A DNA stretch of 64,000 nucleotides from Candidatus Eremiobacterota bacterium (lineage in GTDB: Bacteria > Vulcanimicrobiota > Vulcanimicrobiia > Vulcanimicrobiales > Vulcanimicrobiaceae): positions 106,874 to 170,873 of the forward strand of contig JAFAKB010000025.1 in NCBI GenBank assembly GCA_019235885.1, read 5' to 3'. The translations under genes were made by a program, and so were the position numbers. Position 1 is the first letter of the stretch. Every line of letters starts with the position of its first letter. The notes beneath the pieces were generated by a model. It was given only the letters and a program-made list of their open reading frames with translations, was not told the DNA's origin and ran no database searches. Below are positions 1 through 9,036 of the stretch, piece after piece.

Positions 1-1
1 C

Positions 2-817
2 AAGACGATCCGCCCGCTCGACGGCCTCGCCTCGCTCGACGCGCTGGTCGCGCTCGAGCCCGCCGCGCGCGAAGCTGCCCTGCAGCGGCTCGGCGAGCCG
101 GTTGCGCTGACCGGCGCGTCGCTCCACGCGCCGCTGCGCCCGCGCAAGAACGTCTTTTGCGTCGGCCGCAACTACCTTGCGCACGCCGAGGAAGGGGCGC
201 GCGTGCGCGGCGAGGAGCTGAAGCTGCCGGCCGTCCCGACGTTCTTCTCGAAGGCGCCGACCGCGATCGCCGACCCCGACGCGACGCTGCACCTCGACGG
301 CACCGTCTCGCAGAAGTACGACTGGGAAGCGGAGCTCGGCGTGGTGATCGGGACGCGCTGCAAGGATGTGCGCGAGGCAGACGCGCTTGGCGTGATCTTC
401 GGCTACACCTGCGTGAACGACGTGAGCGCGCGCGACGTGCAGAACGCCACGACGCAGTGGTTCAAGGGCAAGACGCTCGACGACACCTGTCCGCTCGGAC
501 CGTGGCTCGTCAGCGCCGACGAGATCGCCGACCCGCAGCGGCTGGACGTCTCGCTGCGCGTCAACGGCGAGACGAAGCAGCACGCCTCGACGGCGGTGAT
601 GATCTTTCCGATCGCGCGCATCATCGCGGAGCTCTCGAAGGGGCTCACGCTCGAGCCCGGCGACGTGATCGCGACCGGAACGCCCGAAGGCGTGGGCTTC
701 GCGCGCAACCCGCCCGAGTTCTTGAAAGACGGCGACGTGGTCGAAGTCGAGGTCTCGCAGGTCGGCGTGCTACGCAATCGCGTCGCGATCAGCGTCCCGG
801 TCGGCGCCGCTACCTGA
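2..817 (+). CDS. FAH-family hydrolase (fumarylacetoacetase-like), 5' end cut by window
   Basis: The reading frame is open from base 2, so the start lies outside the window; 271 codons remain. The visible N-terminal part contains the family signature FCVGRNYLAHAEE, followed by the C-terminal FAH fold with FFSKAP, the metal-binding DWEAELGVVIG segment, a YTCVNDVSARD stretch, WFKGKTLDDTCPLGPW and the closing PGDVIATGTPEGVG. This is the arrangement of 2-hydroxyhepta-2,4-diene-1,7-dioate isomerase/5-oxopent-3-ene-type and acylpyruvase enzymes, which cleave or isomerise oxo-acids with a divalent metal. The exact substrate cannot be read from the sequence. It ends tail-to-tail with the next gene, overlapping it by 8 bases. 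Confidence 0.9.
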   Translation, partial: KTIRPLDGLASLDALVALEPAAREAALQRLGEPVALTGASLHAPLRPRKNVFCVGRNYLAHAEEGARVRGEELKLPAVPTFFSKAPTAIADPDATLHLDGTVSQKYDWEAELGVVIGTRCKDVREADALGVIFGYTCVNDVSARDVQNATTQWFKGKTLDDTCPLGPWLVSADEIADPQRLDVSLRVNGETKQHASTAVMIFPIARIIAELSKGLTLEPGDVIATGTPEGVGFARNPPEFLKDGDVVEVEVSQVGVLRNRVAISVPVGAAT

Positions 818-1259
818 CGCGCTGGTAAAAGTAGGTCGCGCACAGGCCGTCGCCTTCGTTCGCGGGCACGTGTGCGCCGTTGTAGACGCTCAGCTCGACG
901 TCGCTCGCCGACGAGCGCGTGCGCGAGACCAGCACGTACGTCACGCGGCGCGCGCCGCACAGGCGGTTTCCGTGCAGCAGCACGGGGTCGGAGGGCGGCG
1001 TGGCGCGGTAGAGCTGCGTCGCCGCCGCGGGAAAGCCGCGTGGTCGCGCGATCGGCGCGATCGGCATCGCGCGGCCGTTTTGGAAGACGATTCGCACGGG
1101 GGTGAAGCGCACGTCGCCAGTGATCGCCATCGCGGTCTGCGAGACGGCGGTCCAGTGCTCGGCAGCCGCCGCGACGGATCGGCCGGACGATCCGGCGACG
1201 ACGGCGACCGCCGCGAGCAGTGCGGTGCAGAGCGGCATGAGCCGCGCGCGTTTCACCAT
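810..1259 (-). CDS. small secreted protein of unknown function
   Basis: A 149-residue protein begins with MVKRARLMPLCTALLAAV, a positively charged n-region and a hydrophobic core ending near AVAA, which reads as a Sec signal peptide. A longer frame exists upstream, but its Arg-rich composition looks like non-coding shadow, so the ATG at 1259 was chosen. The mature part has two cysteines (in GNRLCGARR and GDGLCATYF) that could form a disulfide in the periplasm. I do not recognise a family. It is convergent with the FAH gene and divergent from the transporter-type binding protein downstream. Confidence 0.6.
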   Translation of the reverse strand: MVKRARLMPLCTALLAAVAVVAGSSGRSVAAAAEHWTAVSQTAMAITGDVRFTPVRIVFQNGRAMPIAPIARPRGFPAAATQLYRATPPSDPVLLHGNRLCGARRVTYVLVSRTRSSASDVELSVYNGAHVPANEGDGLCATYFYQRVR

Positions 1260-1360
1260 CGTCTGCGCGTTGGCGCCCGCGGCGCGCGACCCTGCGCGGT
1301 CTTGACGCGGCGGTAACGCGGCGGCGAGGGCTCGCAGCACCGCTCGACGCACAACCCTCC

Positions 1361-2326
1361 ATGGCCTCTCGCGCCCTCTTCCTCGGCGCCGCCGCGGCAA
1401 CCGCCGCGGTCGCTGCCTTCCCGACCGCAATCGTCGCGCAGGCCCGCAAGGCGCTGACGATCGGCTATGTCCCCTCGACGCTCTTCGCGCCGGTGTTCGT
1501 CGCCGCGGAACGCGGCTATCTGCGCGACGCCGGGTTCGACGCCAACCTGACCCCGATCGTCGCCGGCGCCGACTCGATGTCGCTGGTCGCGCAAGGGCAG
1601 ATCGACGTCGCGGCGGCGGCGCTCTCGGCCGCGTTCTACAACGCGGTGAACCGCGGGCTCGAGGTGAAGTTCGTCGCGTCGACCGGCTACCAGCCGCGCA
1701 AAGGACAGCCGTCGGCGCTGCTGATCCGGCAAGACCTCTACGACGGCGGCCTGCGCATCCCGGGCTTGAGAGGGAAGAAGATCGGCTGGATCGGGAACCA
1801 AGGCGCCGCCTCCGCGTACTACGTCGCGCGCATTCTGCGCAAGGACCGCTTGCGGCTCACCGACATCGAGTCGCTGAACATCCCGAACCCCGAGCAGCAG
1901 ACCGCGCTCGAGCACAAAGCAATCGACGCGCTGTTCACCTCGGCGCCATTCAGCGAAGAGTTCGCGCAGAAGCGGCTGGCCACGATCGTCGGCTCGCCGC
2001 CGCCGGGGATCGCCGCGTCCGGGATCTTTTTCGGCCCCGCGCTGCTGCGCAATCACGACAGCGCAAGCGCGGTGATGACGGCGCTGCGCAAAGCGGCGGC
2101 GGAGATCGCCGGCAACGGTTTCTACGCGCCGGCGAACATCGAGGCGTACGCGAAGTACACGAAGCAGCCGGTCGAGCTGATCAAGGCTTCGCCGCGCTAC
2201 GACTTCAAGCCCGACCTGCGGATCGATCAAGGGACGCTCGAGGACATGCAGCGCGAGTTCGTCGCGGACAACATCCTCACGTACAAGCAGCCGCTGAACG
2301 AAGTCCGCCTGGTCGCGCGCTTCTAG
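1361..2326 (+). CDS. ABC-type substrate-binding protein, NMT1/SsuA-like (nitrate/sulfonate/taurine type)
   Basis: The 321-residue product has an Ala-rich N-terminal export signal (MASRALFLGAAAATAAVAAF, cleavage probably after AQA). The mature protein opens with LTIGYVPSTLFAPVFVAAERGYL, the typical first strand and helix of NMT1/THI5-like periplasmic binding proteins, and continues with GQIDVAAAALSAAFYNAVNRG and GKKIGWIGNQGAASAYYVARIL. Such proteins deliver organic sulfur compounds, nitrate or pyrimidine precursors to an ABC importer. No permease or ATPase gene is adjacent in this window, so it is an orphan here and its ligand is unknown. Confidence 0.8.
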   Translation: MASRALFLGAAAATAAVAAFPTAIVAQARKALTIGYVPSTLFAPVFVAAERGYLRDAGFDANLTPIVAGADSMSLVAQGQIDVAAAALSAAFYNAVNRGLEVKFVASTGYQPRKGQPSALLIRQDLYDGGLRIPGLRGKKIGWIGNQGAASAYYVARILRKDRLRLTDIESLNIPNPEQQTALEHKAIDALFTSAPFSEEFAQKRLATIVGSPPPGIAASGIFFGPALLRNHDSASAVMTALRKAAAEIAGNGFYAPANIEAYAKYTKQPVELIKASPRYDFKPDLRIDQGTLEDMQREFVADNILTYKQPLNEVRLVARF

Positions 2327-2339
2327 GAACCGGGCACGC

Positions 2340-3530
2340 GTGGAGCTCGTTCGCGGCGGTCGCATCGCGACGATCGACGGTCTGCGCGGGATCGCGATCG
2401 TCCTCGTCGTCTGGCTGCACGTCTGGCAGATCTCCTGGCAGTCGGCGACCATCCCGCTCATTCACTTCTCGTTCCAGCCGATCGCGGAGACGGGCTTCCT
2501 CGGCGTCGCGCTGTTCTTCTTCATCTCGGGGTTCGTGCTGACGCTGCCGTACGTGCAGGCGCACCTAGCCGGCACGGCGCCGCCGTCGCTGCGCCATTTC
2601 GCCGGGCGGCGTTTTCTGAAGATCGTGCCGTCCTACGTTCTCTGCATCGCGGTGATGATCGCGATCGGTTACCAGACGTACGCGAGCGCGTCGGACGCCG
2701 TGCGCGACGTCGGGTTCCACTTGCTGTTCATCCACGACTGGTTCGGCGTGACGAACGGATCGATCAACAGCGTGATGTGGTCGCTCGGCGTCGAAGTGCA
2801 GTTCTACGTGCTCTTCCCGCTGCTGATCCTGGCCTTCGTGCGCAAGCCGCTGTGGACGGGGCTGGCGCTGTTCGCGGTCGCGAACGGCTGGCGGTGGTGG
2901 GCAGAGCTTTCGCCGAGCCACTACTTCATCGAGCAGCGGCTCGAACAGCTGCCGGCCTACGTCGATCTGTTCGCCGCCGGGATGCTGGCGGCGTACGCGT
3001 ACGTCGCGGTCGCGCTGCGCCGGCCGCAGCTCGCGCAGCGGCGCTGGGCGTTCACCGCGCTCTCGGTCGCCGGCTTCGCCGCGCTCGTCGTGCTCGCGAA
3101 CGACTGCTACCGTCACACCCCGGACAAGGAATGGCCGCAGACCTGGATGGTGCACTGGCGCTCGGCGTTCGCGCTCGCCTGCTGCGCCGCCGGGCTCGGC
3201 TCGCTGTTCGCCGTGCGCGCTTTCCAGCTCGTGCTCGCGAACCGCGTGCTGCTGTTTCTCGCCGCGATCTCGTACAATTTGTACCTGTGGCACCAGCCGC
3301 TCGCGCGCGAGCTGCAGAAGCTGCACCTGCCGCCGTACGCGACCGCCGACCCGCACGGCGACCCGCATTGGATGTTCGCGTTCAACTTCGTCGCGCTGCC
3401 GGTCGCGATCGCCGTGGCGGCGCTGATCACGTACGGTTTCGAGCAGCCGATCCTGCGCCTCGGCAAACGCCGCCGCGACCTGCGCCCGACCCCGATGCCG
3501 ATCGCCGCGGAAACCGTAGCCGAGAGCTGA
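2340..3530 (+). CDS. acyltransferase 3 family membrane protein (OafA/YrhL-like)
   Basis: A 396-residue integral membrane protein starting with GTG. The N-terminus carries the hallmark IDGLRGIAIVLVVWLH segment with the conserved Arg and His of acyltransferase family 3, followed by around ten hydrophobic helices including FLGVALFFFISGFVLT, and ends with YNLYLWHQPLA and a basic tail. Members transfer acetyl or other acyl groups to cell-surface sugars, lipids or small molecules. The gene starts 13 bases after the binding-protein gene, so the two may be co-transcribed, but no functional link is evident. The acceptor is unknown. Confidence 0.85.
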   Translation: MELVRGGRIATIDGLRGIAIVLVVWLHVWQISWQSATIPLIHFSFQPIAETGFLGVALFFFISGFVLTLPYVQAHLAGTAPPSLRHFAGRRFLKIVPSYVLCIAVMIAIGYQTYASASDAVRDVGFHLLFIHDWFGVTNGSINSVMWSLGVEVQFYVLFPLLILAFVRKPLWTGLALFAVANGWRWWAELSPSHYFIEQRLEQLPAYVDLFAAGMLAAYAYVAVALRRPQLAQRRWAFTALSVAGFAALVVLANDCYRHTPDKEWPQTWMVHWRSAFALACCAAGLGSLFAVRAFQLVLANRVLLFLAAISYNLYLWHQPLARELQKLHLPPYATADPHGDPHWMFAFNFVALPVAIAVAALITYGFEQPILRLGKRRRDLRPTPMPIAAETVAES

Positions 3531-3566
3531 GGAGGGACCGAGCCTTCGGGTTGCGATACACCCGGC

Positions 3567-4736
3567 ATGAAGATTGCGGTCCCGAAGGAGCGTGCGCCTG
3601 GGGAGCGACGCGTGGCGCTCGTTCCGGAGATCGTCGCGAAGTTCGTCAAGGGTGGACAGAGCGTTGTGGTCGAGCACGACGCGGGCGCGAGCGCCGGGTA
3701 CACCGACGCGGCGTACTTGGCGGCCGGCGCGACGATCGCGCCCGACGCGCGGAGCGCGTATGACGGTGCCGACGTCGTGGCGCGCGTCGGCAAGCCGTCC
3801 GACGAAGAGCTCGCGGGAATCAAACGCGGCGCGGTCCTGATCGGCCTGCTGGCGCCGCTCGGCGATGCGCACTCGGTCGAGCGCTACGCGCAGCGCGGGC
3901 TCACCGCGCTCGCCATGGAGACGATCCCGCGCACGACCAAAGCACAGGCGATGGACGCACTTAGCTCGCAGGCGAACATCGGCGGTTACAAAGCAGTGCT
4001 GTTGGCTGCCGGCTATCTGCCGAAGTTCTTTCCGATGCTGACGACCGCCGCCGGAACGATCTCGCCGGCGAAGGCGCTGATCATCGGCGCAGGCGTGGCG
4101 GGTCTGCAGGCGATCGCGACGGCGCGCCGGCTCGGCGCGGTCGTGACCGCGTACGACACGCGCGCGGTCGTCGCCGAGCAAGTGAAGTCGCTCGGCGCGA
4201 AGTTTCTCGAGATCGACGTCGGCGAGAGCGGCGAGGGCGCGGGCGGCTACGCGCGCGAGCTCTCGCCCGAAGCGATCGCGAAGCAGCGCGCCGCGATGGT
4301 GAAGGCGATCGGCGCGAGCGACGTGGTGATCACGACCGCGGCGATCCCCGGCAAGCGCGCGCCGATCCTAGTCACGCGCGAAGCGGTCGCGGCGATGGCG
4401 CCGGGGAGCGTGATCGTCGACCTCGCCGCGGAGACCGGCGGCAACGTCGAGGGGACGCAGCCCGGCGAGGCCGTGACCAGCGAGAACGGCGTGACCATCG
4501 TCGGTTTCCTGAACTTGCCGGCGACGATGCCGTACGACGCGAGCCGGTTGTACGCGCGCAACGTGCAAGCACTTCTCGACTACGTCACCAAAGACGGCGC
4601 GCTGGCGCTCGATCCGACCGACGAGATCGTCGCCGGCGCGACGCTCACGCGCGACGGCGAGGTGGTGCACGCAGCGACGCGCGCCGCACTCGGCGGCGAC
4701 AACCGCAGCGCGACGATTCCCGGAGGAGCCGCGTGA
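3567..4736 (+). CDS. pntAA: NAD(P) transhydrogenase alpha subunit 1, NAD-binding domain I
   Basis: The 389-residue protein starts MKIAVPKERAPGERRVALVPE, the invariant opening of the AlaDH/PntA family, and contains QANIGGYKAV and a Rossmann nucleotide-binding loop (IIGAGVAGLQAIATARRLGA), plus the late motif VIVDLAAETGGNVE. It forms the peripheral NAD(H)-binding domain of the proton-translocating transhydrogenase that makes NADPH from NADH using the proton gradient. Length fits the split three-subunit arrangement, in which the alpha membrane part is a separate gene. Its stop overlaps the GTG start of the next subunit, so translation is probably coupled. Confidence 0.95.
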   Translation: MKIAVPKERAPGERRVALVPEIVAKFVKGGQSVVVEHDAGASAGYTDAAYLAAGATIAPDARSAYDGADVVARVGKPSDEELAGIKRGAVLIGLLAPLGDAHSVERYAQRGLTALAMETIPRTTKAQAMDALSSQANIGGYKAVLLAAGYLPKFFPMLTTAAGTISPAKALIIGAGVAGLQAIATARRLGAVVTAYDTRAVVAEQVKSLGAKFLEIDVGESGEGAGGYARELSPEAIAKQRAAMVKAIGASDVVITTAAIPGKRAPILVTREAVAAMAPGSVIVDLAAETGGNVEGTQPGEAVTSENGVTIVGFLNLPATMPYDASRLYARNVQALLDYVTKDGALALDPTDEIVAGATLTRDGEVVHAATRAALGGDNRSATIPGGAA

Positions 4737-5053
4737 TCTCCGTTCATCTGCTCACCGAGCTTACGGTGTTCATTCTGGCCGTGTTCGTCGGCTTCGAGGT
4801 CATCTCGAAAGTGCCGACGACGCTGCACACGCCGCTGATGTCCGCCACGAACGCGATTCACGGTATCGTGCTGGTCGGCGCCATCCTCGTCGCCGGAACG
4901 CAAGGCGCGCCGCTCGGCCCGATCGTGGGCTTCTTCCTGGTGCTGCTGGCGTCGCTGAACGTCTTCGGCGGCTACACCGTCACCGAACGCATGCTCGAGA
5001 TGTTCCGGCCCAGGCGCCCGGCGCCCAAGCCGCCGGCGGACGGTGCGCGATGA
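4733..5053 (+). CDS. pntAB: NAD(P) transhydrogenase alpha subunit 2, membrane part
   Basis: A 106-residue membrane protein starting with GTG inside the stop of pntAA. Three hydrophobic segments are visible, with TLHTPLMSATNAIHGIVLVGAI in the middle, a sequence typical of the PntAB/PntA-C domain that contributes to the proton channel. The C-terminus is Pro/Arg-rich and cytoplasmic. Its stop overlaps the ATG of pntB (ATGA). Size, motif and position between pntAA and pntB make the assignment secure. Confidence 0.93.
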   Translation: MISVHLLTELTVFILAVFVGFEVISKVPTTLHTPLMSATNAIHGIVLVGAILVAGTQGAPLGPIVGFFLVLLASLNVFGGYTVTERMLEMFRPRRPAPKPPADGAR

Positions 5054-6456
5054 GCGAGACCGCAACCACGAGCGCAAACTGGGTCGACGTCGCGTACCTC
5101 GTCACCGGCGTGTGCTTCATCCTTGGGCTGCGCTATCTGAGCTCCCCGAAGACCGCGGTGATCGGCAACCGGCTGAGCGCGGTCGGGATGCTGATCGCGG
5201 TCGTCGCGACGCTCACGCAGGGGATCGTCAACTGGGCTGTCGTCGCCGCGGGGATCGTGATCGGCGCGGCGATCGGGATCTTCTCGGCGCGCAAAGTCAA
5301 GATGACGGCGATGCCGCAGATGGTCGCCGCGTTCAACGGCGCCGGCGGCGGCGCGGCGGCGCTGGTCGCGGCCGGCGAGCTCTACAAACAGGTGAACGCC
5401 GGCGGCACGATCGGCTACGACATCACCTTCACCAGCGTGCTGTCGGCGGTGATCGGCGCGCTCTCCTTTTCAGGTTCGATCGTCGCGTTCCTGAAGCTGC
5501 AGGAGGTGATGACCGGGCGGCCGATCACGTACTTCGGGCAGCAGGTTGTCAACGCGCTGATCTTGCTCGTAATCCTCGTCTGCTGGGGGCTCGTCGTCGC
5601 CGGCGTGCAGCCGATGCTCGAGTGGTTCTGGATCGCGCTGGGCTGCGCGGTGGTGCTCGGCGTGCTGTTCGTGCTGCCGATCGGCGGCGCGGACATGCCG
5701 GTCGTGATCTCGCTGCTGAACTCGTTCACCGGGCTCGCGGTCGCGCTGACCGGATTCGTGCTCGGCAACAACGTGCTGATCATCAGCGGCGCGCTGGTCG
5801 GCGCGTCCGGGACGCTGCTCACCGTGCTGATGGGCAAAGCGATGAACCGTTCGATCACGAACGTGCTCTTCGGTGCGTTCGGCGCGGTGAAGACGGGCGG
5901 CGCGGCCGCGGCGTCAGGCGGGCACAACGTTCGTTCGGTCGGACCGGACGACGTCGCGGCGATGCTGGCGTACGCGAACGAGGTGATCGTCGTCCCCGGT
6001 TACGGGATGGCGGTCGCGCAGGCGCAGCACTCGATCCGCGAGCTGGAGTCTCAGCTCGAGAAGCGCGGCGTCGAGGTGAAGTACGCGATCCACCCGGTTG
6101 CGGGCCGCATGCCGGGGCACATGAACGTGCTGCTGGCGGAAGCGAACGTGCCGTACGACTCGCTTTTCGACATGGATGACATCAACCCGGAGTTCGAGCG
6201 GGCCGACGTCGCGCTGGTCGTCGGCGCGAACGACGTGACGAACCCCGCCGCGCGCACCGACAAGAACAGCCCGATCTTCGGGATGCCGATCCTCAACGTC
6301 GACAAGGCGCACAACGTCGTCGTCCTCAAGCGCTCGATGGCCTCCGGCTTCGCCGGCATCGACAACCCGCTCTACGACGACCCCAAGACCGTGATGCTCT
6401 TCGGCGACGCGAAGAAGTCGATCGACGGCGTCGTCGCCGGGGTGAAGGCGCTGTAG
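5050..6456 (+). CDS. pntB: NAD(P) transhydrogenase beta subunit
   Basis: A 468-residue protein with eight or nine membrane helices in the first about 270 residues, followed by the soluble NADP-binding domain III. The domain III fingerprint is plain: VIVVPGYGMAVAQAQHSI, HPVAGRMPGHMNVLLAEANVPYD, and the closing VALVVGANDVTNPAA with IFGMPILNVDKA. Together with pntAA and pntAB it completes an operon for the proton-pumping transhydrogenase. Gene order, overlaps and full-length subunits suggest a functional enzyme supplying NADPH. Confidence 0.96.
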   Translation: MSETATTSANWVDVAYLVTGVCFILGLRYLSSPKTAVIGNRLSAVGMLIAVVATLTQGIVNWAVVAAGIVIGAAIGIFSARKVKMTAMPQMVAAFNGAGGGAAALVAAGELYKQVNAGGTIGYDITFTSVLSAVIGALSFSGSIVAFLKLQEVMTGRPITYFGQQVVNALILLVILVCWGLVVAGVQPMLEWFWIALGCAVVLGVLFVLPIGGADMPVVISLLNSFTGLAVALTGFVLGNNVLIISGALVGASGTLLTVLMGKAMNRSITNVLFGAFGAVKTGGAAAASGGHNVRSVGPDDVAAMLAYANEVIVVPGYGMAVAQAQHSIRELESQLEKRGVEVKYAIHPVAGRMPGHMNVLLAEANVPYDSLFDMDDINPEFERADVALVVGANDVTNPAARTDKNSPIFGMPILNVDKAHNVVVLKRSMASGFAGIDNPLYDDPKTVMLFGDAKKSIDGVVAGVKAL

Positions 6457-6535
6457 CGTCACCCCGAGCTTGCGCGTCTCGGGACCCAGCGAAAACCGCA
6501 ACACTCCGAGCCGCTCGGAGTAGCACCGAATCGCC

Positions 6536-7819
6536 ATGATCGAAGATGCGCTCGCGCTCGGCCCGCCGGCCGGCACGTACCTGTTCAGCCGCCGCATCGC
6601 AGCGGACCACCCCGGCGAAACGATCGTCGAAGGAAACTCATTCTCGTTCGACCCGTTCGCGTACGCCGCGAGCGGGGCGTGCGCGGTCGAGCCGCTCGCC
6701 GGCGAGCACCTTCAGACGGCGACGGCCTGGGACGGCCGGCGCGGCGTCGAGCGTCCCGTGAACGGTACGTTCACGGTCGCCTGGGACGGCCTTTCGCTGC
6801 GGCTTTACTGGTACACGCCGAGCGAGCACGGCATGCCGTACTTCGCGCTGGTCGCTCCGCAGCGCGCCGACGCGCTGCGGTTCTTCGAAACGGTGTGCCG
6901 CTGGGCTGACGAGCCGGACGAAGAGATCCTCGTGTTCCACGCCGGCCAGTGGATCAAGGACGAGCGGCTCTTCGCCTCGATCCGCGACGCGACGTTCGAC
7001 AACCTCGTCATGCCGGACGCGCAAAAAGCGGAGGTCGCAAGCGACGTGGAACGCTTTTTTGCCTCGCGCGAGCGCTACGCGCGCTATGCGGTGCCCTGGA
7101 AGCGCGGCGTCCTCTTCGCCGGCCCGCCGGGAAACGGCAAGACGCACGCGGTGAAGGCGATCGTCAACCGCGCCACCGTGCCGTGCGTCTACGTGCGCAG
7201 CTTCGATCTGCCCGGCCACCCGTTCGCCGGCGCCGGGATCGCGATGGTGTTCGAGCGCGCGCGGCGGATCGCGCCCTGCATCGTCGTCCTCGAAGACCTC
7301 GACGCGCTGGTGCGCGACGACAACCGGGCCTACTTCCTGAACGAGCTCGACGGCTTCGAGCAGAACGACGGCATCCTCGTGCTGGCGACGACGAACCATC
7401 CGGAGCGGATCGACGCATCGATCATCGACCGGCCGAGCCGCTTCGACCGCAAGTACGCCTTCGCGCTTCCGCCCGCCGAGCAGCGCCGCGATTACGCCGA
7501 GCAGTGGAACGCCGGGCTCGATCCGGAGCTGCGCTTGTCGGACGATGACGTCGCCGCGCTCGCCGAGGACACCGACGGGTTCTCGTACGCATACCTCAAG
7601 GAGCTGTTCGTCTCGTCGCTGATGCGCTGGGTCGGCGACGAGCAGACGCGCTTCGGCACGCACGTGCTCCAGCAGATCGGCCCGCTGCGCGAGCAGATGG
7701 CCACCGAACCGGACGGCACGGCCGGAGACGTGCCGGGCGCCGATGCGATGCCGTGGGCGTTTCCGAGGAACCCCGCGCAGATCTTCGCGATGACGCAAGG
7801 CGTGCGCTGGAGCCGTTGA
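6536..7819 (+). CDS. AAA+ ATPase with unknown N-terminal domain
   Basis: The 427-residue protein has an N-terminal part of about 190 residues without a recognised motif, then one AAA+ module: Walker A GPPGNGKT (near residue 199), Walker B CIVVLEDLDAL, sensor 1 LATTNHPERID and an arginine-finger-like RPSRFDRKY. The layout resembles stand-alone BCS1/ATAD-like AAA proteins rather than proteases or FtsH, since no protease domain follows. Probable role is ATP-driven remodelling of protein substrates, target unknown. It follows the pnt operon by 79 bases, on the same strand but without evidence of a functional link. Confidence 0.85.
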   Translation: MIEDALALGPPAGTYLFSRRIAADHPGETIVEGNSFSFDPFAYAASGACAVEPLAGEHLQTATAWDGRRGVERPVNGTFTVAWDGLSLRLYWYTPSEHGMPYFALVAPQRADALRFFETVCRWADEPDEEILVFHAGQWIKDERLFASIRDATFDNLVMPDAQKAEVASDVERFFASRERYARYAVPWKRGVLFAGPPGNGKTHAVKAIVNRATVPCVYVRSFDLPGHPFAGAGIAMVFERARRIAPCIVVLEDLDALVRDDNRAYFLNELDGFEQNDGILVLATTNHPERIDASIIDRPSRFDRKYAFALPPAEQRRDYAEQWNAGLDPELRLSDDDVAALAEDTDGFSYAYLKELFVSSLMRWVGDEQTRFGTHVLQQIGPLREQMATEPDGTAGDVPGADAMPWAFPRNPAQIFAMTQGVRWSR

Positions 7820-7834
7820 CGGAAGCGTAAGCCC

Positions 7835-7856
7835 GGGCCGCGGCGAAACGCGGCCC
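7835..7856 (+). promoter_or_regulatory. GC-rich hairpin abutting a start codon
   Basis: An 8-bp perfect inverted repeat GGGCCGCG / CGCGGCCC with a six-base GCGAAA loop ends exactly one base before the ATG at 7857. No Shine-Dalgarno sequence is visible between it and the start. It could terminate the upstream ATPase transcript, but it has no T-run, so a role in limiting translation of the phosphoesterase gene is equally possible. Confidence 0.45.
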
Positions 7857-9035
7857 ATGCTCGTCGCAGCGGTTCTTTCGGCTTGGCTGCAGTACGGCGC
7901 CGACGGCAAGCCGCACGCGCGCGCCGCCGTCAGCGACGCGGCCTGCCCGGCGGCGAGCGTCGACGGCCGCGCGGTGAAGATGGACGAACGGGCCGGGAAA
8001 AGCGCGCAGTTCGGCGACGTCGTCTGCGACGTCGCAATCCCAGCCGAAGCAACGCACGTGCGCGTCGGCGAGCGCGCGCTGCCGGCGCCGGCGCACGATC
8101 CGCGGACGGTCGTGGTGCTGGGCGACACGGGTTGCCGGATCGGCGCGCTGACCGCGCAGGCGTGCGACGACCCGGCGCAGTGGCCGTTTCCGAAAACCGC
8201 GCGCGCGATCGCTGCCGTCCACCCTGACTTGGTCATCCACGTCGGCGACTATCTGTATCGCGAACACGCCTGCCCGCTGCTCGCGCCGTGCAAGGACAGC
8301 CCGCACGGCGACGACGGGCCCGCGTGGTTCGCCGACTTTCTCACCCCCGCGGCGCCGATCTTCGCGACCGCGCCGGTCGTTTTCGCGCGCGGCAACCACG
8401 AAGTCTGCGCGCGCAGCGGCAGCGGTTGGCTGCGCTACCTCGACGCGCGCGTCATCGGCTCGTGCGCCGACGAGACCGATCCGTTCGACGTGGACCTGGG
8501 CGACCTGCGTATCGTCGTCTTCGATTCCTCGTCCGCCGACGATCACAAAGCCGACGCGGCGCGCACGCCGGTCTACCGGCACGAGTTGGAAGCAGTCCGC
8601 GCCCTCGCGACGCGCCCGGACCTGCGCCCGGTCCGTGCGCGGCCGGTCCCGCTCGAGCGCTGGTTCGTGACCCACCGGCCGCCGTACGTGAACGCCGACG
8701 AGCGGGCCGCGATGGGCGATGCGCTCGGAGCGTTCGACGCCGTGCTGGCCGGGCACATCCACTTCTTCGCGGCGATGAACGTCCTCTCGCTCCCGCCGCT
8801 GGTGATCAACGGCGAAGGCGGGGCGAACCTCGATCCGAACTACGCGGCCTTCCTCGGGCTCGCCGCGGGCGATCTGCACGTCCAGGGAAGCGTGTTCGGA
8901 TCGTCGCACTTCGGGTTCGGCGTCTACACGCGCGCCGCCACGGGGTGGACGATCTCGCTCCGCGATCCGGATGGGACCGAACGCGCGCGCTGCGCGCTCG
9001 AGAACCGCACCGTCAGCTGCCGAACCGGAGGATAA
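7857..9035 (+). CDS. secreted calcineurin-like metallophosphoesterase, copy 1
   Basis: The 392-residue product carries the metallophosphoesterase signature blocks: VVLGDTGCR (about residue 87), IHVGDYLYRE (128), FARGNHEVC (178), VTHRPPY (272) and LAGHIHFF (298), giving the Asp, Asn and His ligands of a dinuclear metal site. A short hydrophobic N-terminus (MLVAAVLSAWLQY) may act as an export signal. Such enzymes hydrolyse phosphomonoesters or diesters; substrate unknown. The following gene is a close paralogue beginning two bases after this stop, so this is a tandem duplication read as one operon. Confidence 0.88.
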   Translation: MLVAAVLSAWLQYGADGKPHARAAVSDAACPAASVDGRAVKMDERAGKSAQFGDVVCDVAIPAEATHVRVGERALPAPAHDPRTVVVLGDTGCRIGALTAQACDDPAQWPFPKTARAIAAVHPDLVIHVGDYLYREHACPLLAPCKDSPHGDDGPAWFADFLTPAAPIFATAPVVFARGNHEVCARSGSGWLRYLDARVIGSCADETDPFDVDLGDLRIVVFDSSSADDHKADAARTPVYRHELEAVRALATRPDLRPVRARPVPLERWFVTHRPPYVNADERAAMGDALGAFDAVLAGHIHFFAAMNVLSLPPLVINGEGGANLDPNYAAFLGLAAGDLHVQGSVFGSSHFGFGVYTRAATGWTISLRDPDGTERARCALENRTVSCRTGG

Positions 9036-9036
9036 G

